A stretch of DNA of 11,444 nucleotides from CAZDQL01 sp964507325. Its GTDB lineage: Bacteria; Planctomycetota; UBA1135; GCA-002686595. This document shows positions 1 through 5,902 of this stretch, one piece after another. Where the stretch lies: positions 1 through 11,444 of the forward strand of contig CAZDQL010000145.1 in assembly GCA_964507325.1 (NCBI GenBank), given 5' to 3'. The translations under genes and the position numbers were made by a program. Below the pieces are notes generated by a model that was given only the letters and a program-made list of their open reading frames with translations, made no database searches and had not been told where the DNA came from. Position 1 is the first letter of the stretch, and every line of letters begins with the position of its first letter.

Positions 1-1037
1 TCGCCGGCGGGGTGCCAGCGCGCGTAGCTCTCGCAGAGTCGCCCCTGGAGCGCGCGCGCGTCCTCCACCATGCTGCAACCGACGAAGACCACCGGCGCTT
101 CGTAGCGGCTGCGCTCCTCGGGGGTGAGCTCCACCGGTCGCCGCCGCGCGGTGTTGGCCGCGAGCGGCGTGTACTCGACGTGCCGGAAACCCGCCTCCCG
201 CCAGCTGGCCACGTTCCGGCGGCGGTAGGTGAAGAGGTGCGCCCGGTCGGTGGGGGCCTCGGGGGGACGCACGCGGTCGGTGGCGGGATCGATCTCCCAC
301 ACCAGGAGCTCGCGGTCGAGGCGGTGGCAGAACTCCACCAGGCCGGAGGTGTAGTTGATCGACGCCACGAACTGGGGGTCGAAGCGCTGCACCGCGTGCT
401 CCAGCTCCTCCAGGGACCAGCGCCGGATGTCGATCGGGAGCAGGGCGTAGCCCGCCTCGCGCAGGCAGTGGGACAGGTCGTCGACGAAGAGGGTTCCGAC
501 CGCCACCAGCGCGCGGCGCTCTCCCGGACCGCTCGCGAGGAGCCTCTGCTCCTCGGCGTAGACCTCGCCGAAGAAGGGGTGGGAGACGACCTGGAGACCG
601 TCGGTCCGCCCGGCGAAGTCGAGCAGGTCCACGCCCAGCTTCAGCTCCAACCGTCCCGCCGCGATCTCCGCCGAGAAGTCGCGTAGCATCAGGGTCTGAC
701 GCAGGAGCCAGGGGTCGCGCTCCCAGGCGATCACGCGCCGCGCGCGGCGCTCGCAGAGCAAGTGCTCCAGTTGTTCGCCGAGCCCGATTCCCATCAGGAG
801 GACTGGCCGCTCGAGGTCCAGCTCCCCCACGCTCGCGGAGAGCTCCTCCGGGGGGACGCTGAAGGGGACGAAGGCGCGGTGGTGGCGGTAGGAGCCGCTG
901 CCATCCGCTGCGATGCGGATGTGATCGCCGTCCATCGGCAGGAGCACGCGCTCCGCCAGGGCGCGGTCGCGCGCCGCCAGCGCGCGCAGGTTAGCCCGCA
1001 GCTCGGGGGGGACGTGCTCGGCCGGTTCTGTAACCAT
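1..1037 (-). CDS. Glycosyltransferase-like protein, MAF-like N-terminal half plus CgeB-like C-terminal half (partial, runs off the left edge)
   Basis: An uninterrupted minus-strand frame runs from an ATG at 1037 to the window edge, giving 345 codons and no stop, so the C-terminus is missing. Residues 79-165 look like the Rossmann-type part of MAF/DUF115 motility-associated glycosyltransferases: a glycine-rich GIGLGEQ at 83-89, the strand VIAWERDP at 102-109 and VVSHPFFGEVY at 150-160. Residues 175-345 look like CgeB/DUF3880 glycosyltransferases: a new Rossmann start with FVDDLSHCLREAGY at 184-197, WEIDP at 247-251, FTYRRRNVASWREAGF at 269-284, and VVFVG at 316-320 opening a further lobe. By family it would transfer a sugar onto a protein or surface polymer; donor and acceptor cannot be read. 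A weak GAAGG lies about 5 bases before the ATG. An in-frame GTG at 1088 is an alternative start, adding 17 residues. The plus-strand open frames over this region are compositionally odd shadows. The frame is secure; the family call is from motif memory. Confidence 0.72.
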   Translation of the reverse strand, partial: MVTEPAEHVPPELRANLRALAARDRALAERVLLPMDGDHIRIAADGSGSYRHHRAFVPFSVPPEELSASVGELDLERPVLLMGIGLGEQLEHLLCERRARRVIAWERDPWLLRQTLMLRDFSAEIAAGRLELKLGVDLLDFAGRTDGLQVVSHPFFGEVYAEEQRLLASGPGERRALVAVGTLFVDDLSHCLREAGYALLPIDIRRWSLEELEHAVQRFDPQFVASINYTSGLVEFCHRLDRELLVWEIDPATDRVRPPEAPTDRAHLFTYRRRNVASWREAGFRHVEYTPLAANTARRRPVELTPEERSRYEAPVVFVGCSMVEDARALQGRLCESYARWHPAG

Positions 1038-1136
1038 GAGGACCTTCGGGGGCTGCTTTCGGCTGGATCGGCCGAGAGGTTGAGGCACCGACCGCTACCC
1101 CAGCCCTCGGGGAGCCGCGGGGGGGCAATTCCGGAC

Positions 1137-1166
1137 TCGACCTCGATGCCGGAGCCGGGCTAGGCT
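1137..1166 (+). promoter_or_regulatory. Putative leaderless promoter TCGACC-N18-TAGGCT
   Basis: TCGACC at 1137-1142 (4 of 6 to TTGACA) is followed after 18 bases by TAGGCT at 1161-1166 (TANNNT form). The GTG at 1173 begins 6 bases after the -10-like box, about where transcription would start, so the mRNA would have almost no leader. No Shine-Dalgarno sequence precedes the GTG. The block from 1126 matches the region before the first BMC-P gene at 32 of 40 aligned bases, which is the main reason to believe it. Confidence 0.5.
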
Positions 1167-1172
1167 CTGCGC

Positions 1173-1784
1173 GTGTCCGACTCTTCGATGAGGGAAGAAC
1201 GCCGCGCGCAGCTCGAGAAGCTGCTCGAGGAGGCGATGCACGAGGCGCTCTTCGAGCACATGCGCGAGATCAGCTGGCGCAGGCGGGGGCGGCGCTACTA
1301 CTACGACTCCACGCCTCCGACCAAGATCTGCGCCGCCGACGCGGAGCCCGACGGCTACGACTACCAGGTCAGTCTGCGCTTCGGCGTCTGGTTCCCCGAG
1401 GTCGCTCGCCTGGCGGAGGCGGTGCACGACCGGGGCCTGCCCGAGGTGGAGGAGTGCACCGTGCAGACCGGCCTCGACGAGCTCTGCGCACGAGGGGAGA
1501 GCGCCTGGTGGCCCCTGAAGAGCTCGCGCACCATCCCCGAGCTGGCGCAGCACCTGAGCTGGGGGTGGCGCACCTACGGGATCCCCTGGATCGAGGAGCA
1601 CAGCGACCCGGAGCGCGCCCTGGCGACCCTGCTGGCGCGCGGGGACCGTTTCCCCGCGGCGGCTATGGCGCTCTACCTGGGAAGACGCGAGGAGGCCTCG
1701 CGTCTCTTGACCGAAGAGATCTTCGAGCGCCCCCTCGCCGCCGCCGGCCTCAAGGACTGGGGACGCAACCGGGGTCTGCTCTAG
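1173..1784 (+). CDS. Hypothetical protein, possibly DUF4304-like
   Basis: 203 residues, GTG start. I do not firmly recognise it. It opens with a charged helix (about residues 6-38), then RRRGRRYYYDS and a strand-rich part containing YQVSLRFGVWFPE near 65-77. That layout, with a tyrosine-rich strand followed by a hydrophobic 'inlGv' type strand, resembles DUF4304 proteins, whose function is unknown; this is a weak resemblance. The C-terminal third is helical and rich in Ala, Leu, Arg and Glu. There is no signal peptide or membrane segment, so it is probably cytoplasmic. The GTG is preferred over the ATG five codons later because the promoter-like TAGGCT ends 6 bases before the GTG. It is followed after 16 bases by the peptidyl-prolyl isomerase gene and probably shares its transcript. 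Confidence 0.7.
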   Translation: MSDSSMREERRAQLEKLLEEAMHEALFEHMREISWRRRGRRYYYDSTPPTKICAADAEPDGYDYQVSLRFGVWFPEVARLAEAVHDRGLPEVEECTVQTGLDELCARGESAWWPLKSSRTIPELAQHLSWGWRTYGIPWIEEHSDPERALATLLARGDRFPAAAMALYLGRREEASRLLTEEIFERPLAAAGLKDWGRNRGLL

Positions 1785-1800
1785 CGATACCTGAGCCACC

Positions 1801-3201
1801 ATGCCCACCCCCTTCAGCGCGCTGACCGTACTCCTGCTCTCGCTGGCGGCGACCGCCCAGGACCCCCCCACCGCCGAGCCGACCCTGGGGCGCGAGCTGG
1901 CGGCCCGGGCCGGGGAGCTCACGGTGGAGTTCGCCGTGCTGGACGAGGTGCTGATCTGGCGCCACGGCCGCTCCCCGGCGGGGCGCTCGGCCCTGCGCCA
2001 GCTCCTCGATCTACGCGTCCTGGAGCAGCTGGCGGAAGAGGAGGGGATCGAGGTCAGTGCCGAGCAGTTGGGTCAGCGCTGGGACGAGCTCGACCGCCAG
2101 ACGCGCGCCTCGGGGATCGAGGGGGGGCTGGAGGCGCTCCTGGCGGAGCGTGAGATCCGACCCGAGCTCTTCCGCCAGCACCTGCGGCTGGCGATCGTGC
2201 ACGAGATCCTGACCCGCCGCGCCTTGGGCCTCGAGCCGGGCAGCCCCGTTAGCGCCGAGCAGCAGCAGTTGTGGCTCACCCGGGAGCTCGAGGGGCGCGA
2301 GTACGAAGAGTACCGCCACCCCTGGTCCGGCGGCGTCGTCGCCCGCTCCGGGGAACTGGCGATCGCGCGGGACGACTTCGCCACCTACCTGCGCACGATG
2401 ATCCCCCAGGAGGAGGTGGTCGACGCCTGCTACCACCTGCTGCTCGGCGAAGAGGCGCTGCGGCGCATGCCCGACCTCGCCCCGACGGCGGTGTCGCAGG
2501 CGGTCGAGGAGGAGATCGGACGTCGCCGCGAGCTGGCGCAGGCCAATCCCCTCTACGAGGGGGTCGGCTACGAACGCCTGCTCGACGCCCAGGGGCTCTC
2601 GATCGAGGCGCTGCGCCACGACCCTTCGGTGCGTATCGCGGCCCTGTCGCACCTCTGGATCGACCGCTCCCACGACGACCAGGCCTTGCGCGAGGTCTAC
2701 GGCCAGGAGCGCGAGTTCTTCGACGGCCTGTACGGCGAGGGGATCGAGCTCTTCGCCCTCTACAAGCGCATCTCCGACGAGACCGATCCGAGCTCGGTCG
2801 AGGAGACGCAAGCGGAGCTCACGCGCCTGCGGGCCGAGATGGAGGGCCTGGAGGACTTCAAGCGCCTGGCGGCGGAGCTCTCCGAGGACAGCACCTCCGC
2901 CGAGCAGGGGGGGCGTCTGGGAGTGGTGACCCGCGGCTCGATCAACATCCCCGCCACCATCCGCAGCGCCGCCTTCGAGGTGCTGGACGAGGCGCGCGGG
3001 CAGGAGCGCGACGGTCTCGCCGGCTCGATCCTGGGACCGCTACGGATCCAGGGGGGTGCCGTGCTCCTCTGCCTGGGGCAACGCCGGCCGCCTCCCACCT
3101 GGGAGGGGATGGCCAAGAACGTCCACCGCGAGCTGCGGCGGCGCTTCATCGAGGAGCTCTTGCCGCGCTCGGCGGTGACGACCTGGATGGATTCGCGCTA
3201 G
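1801..3201 (+). CDS. Secreted parvulin-type peptidyl-prolyl cis-trans isomerase, SurA/PrsA-like
   Basis: 466 residues. The first 19 (MPTPFSALTVLLLSLAATA) look like a signal peptide, though with no positive charge in its n-region, so export to the periplasm or beyond is likely. Residues about 50-160 form a helical region like the SurA N-terminal chaperone part, with a LLDLRVLEQLAEEEGIEVS stretch typical of that fold. A long helical middle follows. The parvulin domain lies near 310-445; its signature is F353-K-R-L-A-x-x-L-S-E-D-S at 353-364 with GGRLGVV at 370-376. By family it speeds proline isomerisation and helps fold exported or outer-membrane proteins. The domain is unusually far apart from the N-terminal part and only one parvulin copy is visible, so it is nearer to PrsA/PpiD-type single-domain foldases than to two-domain SurA. 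No Shine-Dalgarno sequence is evident in the 16 bases after the upstream stop, which suggests coupled translation. Confidence 0.85.
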   Translation: MPTPFSALTVLLLSLAATAQDPPTAEPTLGRELAARAGELTVEFAVLDEVLIWRHGRSPAGRSALRQLLDLRVLEQLAEEEGIEVSAEQLGQRWDELDRQTRASGIEGGLEALLAEREIRPELFRQHLRLAIVHEILTRRALGLEPGSPVSAEQQQLWLTRELEGREYEEYRHPWSGGVVARSGELAIARDDFATYLRTMIPQEEVVDACYHLLLGEEALRRMPDLAPTAVSQAVEEEIGRRRELAQANPLYEGVGYERLLDAQGLSIEALRHDPSVRIAALSHLWIDRSHDDQALREVYGQEREFFDGLYGEGIELFALYKRISDETDPSSVEETQAELTRLRAEMEGLEDFKRLAAELSEDSTSAEQGGRLGVVTRGSINIPATIRSAAFEVLDEARGQERDGLAGSILGPLRIQGGAVLLCLGQRRPPPTWEGMAKNVHRELRRRFIEELLPRSAVTTWMDSR

Positions 3202-3220
3202 CAGCGCGTCCCGCATAGGA

Positions 3221-4459
3221 CTACTGCGGCAGACTGCCTCGCAGATGGGCCGCGGCTCTCAGATCGTCACCGGTCCACGGAGGGGGAATCTTCACCTCTC
3301 CGGGCATGCTGTAGAGCGCCGTCGTGCCCTTGACGCCATTCACGATCAGCTTGTATTCGGCGTTCCGAATCGCCTGCAAGTGCTTCCCAAAGGGAGGCGG
3401 GCCATTCGGGGCGAACTTCTCGACGTAGTTCAGTTTCCGCTCGCCGTCCGCTCCGCCGAAGATCGCCACCAGGCTGATCCCGTCGACTGTGTGGCTGTAC
3501 GGGACCCCCGCGATCTCCGCAACTGTCGGAAACACGTCTACGATGCTGACCAGATCCTCGCTGATGGTGCCCCTGACCTCGTCTGCAATCCCAGGCCCGC
3601 AAACGATGAAGGGGATGTGGATACCTGTCTCCTTGACCCCGCCCTTACCACCTCCATCGATCCCTTGTCCAGCGTTGTTGTTGTCCCCCATCAGGAAGAC
3701 CCAACCGCCATAGCCTTCGATCAAGCGGCCGATCTCCCCGTCGACGTACTCGAGCATTTCGATCTTCTGGGAGAAGGTGTCGCTGGCACTCCCCCCGGGA
3801 GGAGCGTGATAGGGAGAGTGTATGGCGTGGTAGGCCACGTAGCGCAGCGGCGCTCCGGACCTGAGAGCATCGTCCGTGGTGTCCCTGGTGGCATACTCGA
3901 ATTCCGGTACGACCGATCCATCAATGGACTTCATCCAGCGCTCATAGCCATAGCCCCAGACACCATCGAGGTTGTACATGGCTCCGGCGTAGTGAGCGAA
4001 TCCCTGGTCGTTGGGATTCCTCAGAGCGTGACCGACATGCCATTTGCCGAAGGCCTCGGCGTCCCCCTGCGGCAGGAGCTCTGCCAACGTGATCTCCTCC
4101 AGGGGCAGGCCGCTGTTCATCCCGTTTTGACCGATGTTCGATCCGACCCCCGTGCGCCAAGCGTGCCTCCCCGTGAGCAGCGCGGCTCGCGCTGGAGAGC
4201 AAACGGGATACCCCCACGCTTGGGTGAATCGAATCCCACGCGAGGCCAGGGCATCGATGTTGGGCTTGTGCGCAGCATTCCAAGTGGGGAAATCTGCATC
4301 GTCGAGGACGATGATCGTGATCGGAGCCTGGGTGTCGACCCGATCGTCCTGCGCGGCGAGCTCTGAGCTCGAGATCTGTGCCGTGGCTGCGGGCACCCCC
4401 CCCAGAACGAGCAGTGGAAGAGCAGGTGAAAGGGCTCGCAGTCGAGTCTCGTTTCTCAT
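3221..4459 (-). CDS. Secreted formylglycine-dependent sulfatase (S1 / arylsulfatase family)
   Basis: 412 residues, with a signal peptide of about 28 residues (basic start, LSPALPLLVLGG core, ATAQ end). The sulfatase signature CSPAR is at 87-91; C87 would be matured to formylglycine. Other active-site parts are D53-D54 (metal), G138-K139-W-H141, H214 in the YHAIHSP segment, D259-N260 (metal) and K276 in GGVKETG. All expected catalytic elements are present, so the enzyme should be active. By family it hydrolyses sulfate esters; the substrate cannot be read, but planctomycete sulfatases commonly act on sulfated polysaccharides. At 412 residues it is on the short side. The start is well supported by AGGAG and GGAGG just upstream. 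Hand counts of three 60-base lines inside it gave 57-60% GC against 68-72% in neighbouring genes, which together with the strong Shine-Dalgarno signal suggests acquisition from another genome. It faces away from the BMC operon and is not co-transcribed with it. Confidence 0.92.
   Translation of the reverse strand: MRNETRLRALSPALPLLVLGGVPAATAQISSSELAAQDDRVDTQAPITIIVLDDADFPTWNAAHKPNIDALASRGIRFTQAWGYPVCSPARAALLTGRHAWRTGVGSNIGQNGMNSGLPLEEITLAELLPQGDAEAFGKWHVGHALRNPNDQGFAHYAGAMYNLDGVWGYGYERWMKSIDGSVVPEFEYATRDTTDDALRSGAPLRYVAYHAIHSPYHAPPGGSASDTFSQKIEMLEYVDGEIGRLIEGYGGWVFLMGDNNNAGQGIDGGGKGGVKETGIHIPFIVCGPGIADEVRGTISEDLVSIVDVFPTVAEIAGVPYSHTVDGISLVAIFGGADGERKLNYVEKFAPNGPPPFGKHLQAIRNAEYKLIVNGVKGTTALYSMPGEVKIPPPWTGDDLRAAAHLRGSLPQ
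3224..3244. terminator. Weak hairpin at the convergent gene ends (candidate bidirectional terminator)
   Basis: CTGCG at the left pairs with CGCAG at the right, and GGCA pairs with TGCC inside, with a two-base bulge and a three-base loop. It lies immediately after the isomerase gene and overlaps the last codons of the convergent sulfatase. No T-tract follows on either strand, so it is not a classical intrinsic terminator. Confidence 0.2.
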
Positions 4460-4935
4460 CGCCTCCGCTCCTCGTGCTCTCGCGTTTTCACCTTGCTTCC
4501 ACCTCAGACCGCCTTGCCACCCCCCATCAGTCCTCTACTGGTGTCCTGCCCCGCGTACATTCCCCCGCGCAGTTCGCATCCGGTGCCAATGAATCCGAGG
4601 GGGCAGGAGAGTGGACGGAGGCCCCTGGAAGGCGGATCGAGGGCCGTATGTCTCTCACACCGGCCCCTTCCAGGAAAGGCGCATTCCACGGCGGGCAGTC
4701 TCGGATTCGTCAGCTGACAGAGAGTCCTCGGAGGGCACGCCGGTGCCTCTCGCGCGTGGCTCGCGGCAGGCGTGCCTCAATCGTAGTGGAGCACCACTTT
4801 CGGGTGGACGCAAGGGTGTCTCTAAGTGGACCGGCCTCGGGCTCCCACAGGGGGGCCGGGAAGCGGTCCCCGGGAAGCTCGCTCGCCGTGGAGTGACCCG
4901 AGGAGTGCTGGCTGCCCCCCCCCGGCGATTCCGGC
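4460..4935. other. Gene-free divergent intergenic region with several hairpin-forming sequences
   Basis: About 480 bases between the divergent sulfatase and BMC operon. The open frames through it translate to low-complexity Gly/Arg/Pro/Ser text with no recognisable domain, and I call no gene. It holds the long inverted repeat at 4591-4708. GAGGGCAC at 4731-4738 can pair with either of two downstream GTGCCTC copies (4743-4749 and 4772-4778). A perfect 5-bp hairpin with a 4-base loop (AGTGG at 4785-4789, CCACT at 4794-4798) is followed directly by TT. Confidence 0.6.
4591..4708. repeat. Long nearly concentric imperfect inverted repeat (about 118-base rod-like hairpin)
   Basis: GAATCCGAG at 4591-4599 is the exact reverse complement of CTCGGATTC at 4700-4708. 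GTGGA at 4611-4615 pairs with TCCAC at 4685-4689. CCTGGAAGG at 4624-4632 pairs with CCTTCCAGG at 4666-4674. Inside, GGCCG at 4642-4646 pairs with CGGCC at 4661-4665. All blocks share nearly the same centre (about 4649-4653), so they nest into one long stem with internal loops. It could be a structured RNA, a protein-binding dyad or the remnant of a MITE-like element; no target-site duplication is evident next to the outer arms. Confidence 0.6.
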
Positions 4936-4965
4936 TCGACACCGACGAGGGAGCCCGGCTACGCT
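4936..4965 (+). promoter_or_regulatory. Putative leaderless promoter TCGACA-N18-TACGCT of the microcompartment operon
   Basis: TCGACA at 4936-4941 matches TTGACA at 5 of 6. After 18 bases comes TACGCT at 4960-4965, then seven C residues and the ATG at 4973. The expected transcription start coincides with the start codon, and there is no Shine-Dalgarno sequence. The whole 4926-4965 block matches 1126-1166 at 32 of 40 aligned positions, including ATTCCGG just upstream of the -35 box. Confidence 0.55.
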
Positions 4966-4972
4966 CCCCCCC

Positions 4973-5272
4973 ATGCTGATAGGCAAAGTCGTCGGCAGCG
5001 TCGTCGCCACCCGCAAGGACGAGAAGCTGGAGGGTCGCAAGCTGCTCGTCGTCCAGGTCCACTCCCACCACTGTGAGCCCCGCGAGCAGTACGTGGTGGC
5101 GGTCGACGCGGTCGGCGCGGGACCGGGGGACATGGTGATGTACGCCACCGGGTCGTCGGCGCGGCAGACCACCCTGACCGACGGGCGGCCCTGCGACGCG
5201 GCGATCATGGCGATCGTCGATTCCTGGGACCTGGACGGGGTCGACGTCTACCAGAAGTGGATCGAGGACTGA
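4973..5272 (+). CDS. EutN/CcmL-family microcompartment vertex protein (BMC-P, copy 1)
   Basis: 99 residues, the usual length for a pentameric vertex protein. It begins with the family's MLIGKVVGSVVATRKDEKLEG pattern followed by KLLVVQ (first strands), then VDAVGAGPGDMVMYATGSSAR at about 44-64, the most conserved part of the fold, and ends with the D-x-x-I-x-x-IVD type strand (AAIMAIVDSWD). Five copies form a pentamer that caps each corner of a polyhedral protein shell. It is the most canonical of the three copies here. The ATG at 4973 is chosen because the fold starts there and the promoter-like TACGCT ends 7 bases before it; the frame is open further upstream, but that extension has no family similarity. 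It is first in an operon with two paralogues and an aldolase; the gap to the next start is 4 bases. Confidence 0.95.
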   Translation: MLIGKVVGSVVATRKDEKLEGRKLLVVQVHSHHCEPREQYVVAVDAVGAGPGDMVMYATGSSARQTTLTDGRPCDAAIMAIVDSWDLDGVDVYQKWIED

Positions 5273-5276
5273 GACC

Positions 5277-5576
5277 GTGTACCTGGCCCGCATCATCGGA
5301 CGGGTGGTCGCCACCACCCGCTATCAGCCGGGGCTCGAGGGGGTCAAGCTGCACTGGATCCAACCCCTCGACGAGGGGGGCGCGGCGAGTGGCGAGCCCC
5401 TGGTGGCCTGTTCCGCACTGGACGTGGGCCCGGGGGACTTCGTGCACTTCATCGACGGACGCGAGGCGGCCCTGGCCCTGCCCGATGAGACCTTCGTGCC
5501 GGTCGACGTCACCGTCACCGGGTACGTGGAGCAGGCGGTGATCGGCGCGCGGGACCTGGCGCGGCTGGAGGATTAG
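5277..5576 (+). CDS. EutN/CcmL-family microcompartment vertex protein (BMC-P, copy 2)
   Basis: 99 residues from a GTG start 4 bases after the previous stop. The N-terminal pattern (YLARIIGRVVATTRYQPGLEG, then KLHWIQPLDE) and the central CSALDVGPGDFVHFIDG are clearly BMC-P, but the copy is divergent: the usual GSSAR loop is replaced by DGREAALALPDE, and the last conserved strand reads VTVTGYVE rather than IVGIVD. The pore-facing and contact surfaces therefore probably differ from copy 1. A distinct vertex type or a mixed pentamer is possible; neither can be told from sequence. Translation is likely coupled to the upstream gene; GAGG lies about 9 bases before the GTG. Confidence 0.93.
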   Translation: MYLARIIGRVVATTRYQPGLEGVKLHWIQPLDEGGAASGEPLVACSALDVGPGDFVHFIDGREAALALPDETFVPVDVTVTGYVEQAVIGARDLARLED

Positions 5577-5578
5577 CG

Positions 5579-5902
5579 ATGTTCCTGGCCCAGGTCATCG
5601 GGACGGTGGTCTCGCCGGTGCAGATCCCGATCCTCGAGGGACACAAGCTCCTGCTCCTGAGACCGATCTCCCCCCGGGGCGAGAACGGCCGTGTCCCGCG
5701 CCTCGGGATCGACGTGGTCGGGGCCGGGGTCGGTGACCGGGTGCTGGTGATGGACGAGGGCAACTCCGGCCGCCAGATCCTGGACGCCCCCGACGGGGCG
5801 GTGAAGACCGTGGTGGTGGGTTTCGTGGACTACATCGAGCTCGAGGGCGAGCTGGTCTACGACCACCGCGGATGTGCAGATGACGAAACGGCGGTGACCT
5901 GA
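5579..5902 (+). CDS. EutN/CcmL-family microcompartment vertex protein (BMC-P, copy 3)
   Basis: 107 residues, starting 2 bases after the previous stop, with a good GGAGG Shine-Dalgarno sequence inside the end of copy 2, seven bases before the ATG. The BMC-P pattern is plain: MFLAQVIGTVVSPVQIPILEG then KLLLLRPI, IDVVGAGVGDRVLVMDEGNSGRQ in the centre and VVVGFVDYIE as the last strand. A loop near residues 36-42 (PRGENGR) lengthens the region between strands 2 and 3 compared with copy 1. The C-terminal tail of about 17 residues after the fold (ELVYDHRGCADDETAVT) is longer than usual and acidic. Its stop TGA overlaps the aldolase start by one base (TGATG), a sign of coupled translation. Three BMC-P genes in a row are a hallmark of the planctomycete/verrucomicrobial (PVM) type of compartment. 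Confidence 0.94.
   Translation: MFLAQVIGTVVSPVQIPILEGHKLLLLRPISPRGENGRVPRLGIDVVGAGVGDRVLVMDEGNSGRQILDAPDGAVKTVVVGFVDYIELEGELVYDHRGCADDETAVT

Noticed and set aside
12..1163. Two plus-strand open frames at the left edge
   Set aside because: The minus strand of 1-1037 carries an open, protein-like frame with glycosyltransferase motifs; the plus-strand frames have shadow-type composition.
4556..4561. TACATT as a -10 box for a plus-strand non-coding RNA starting before 4591
   Set aside because: No acceptable -35 sequence lies 16-19 bases upstream, and a single TANNNT is expected by chance.
4591..4708. Insertion sequence or MITE ends
   Set aside because: The arms are only 9 bases, there is no transposase and no flanking target duplication, so I list it as an inverted repeat only.
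4378..4979. Several short open frames between the sulfatase and the BMC operon that might be a small shell protein
   Set aside because: None shows the BMC-H pattern or any other family. They are Arg/Gly/Pro/Ser-rich, overlap one another and have no start signal.
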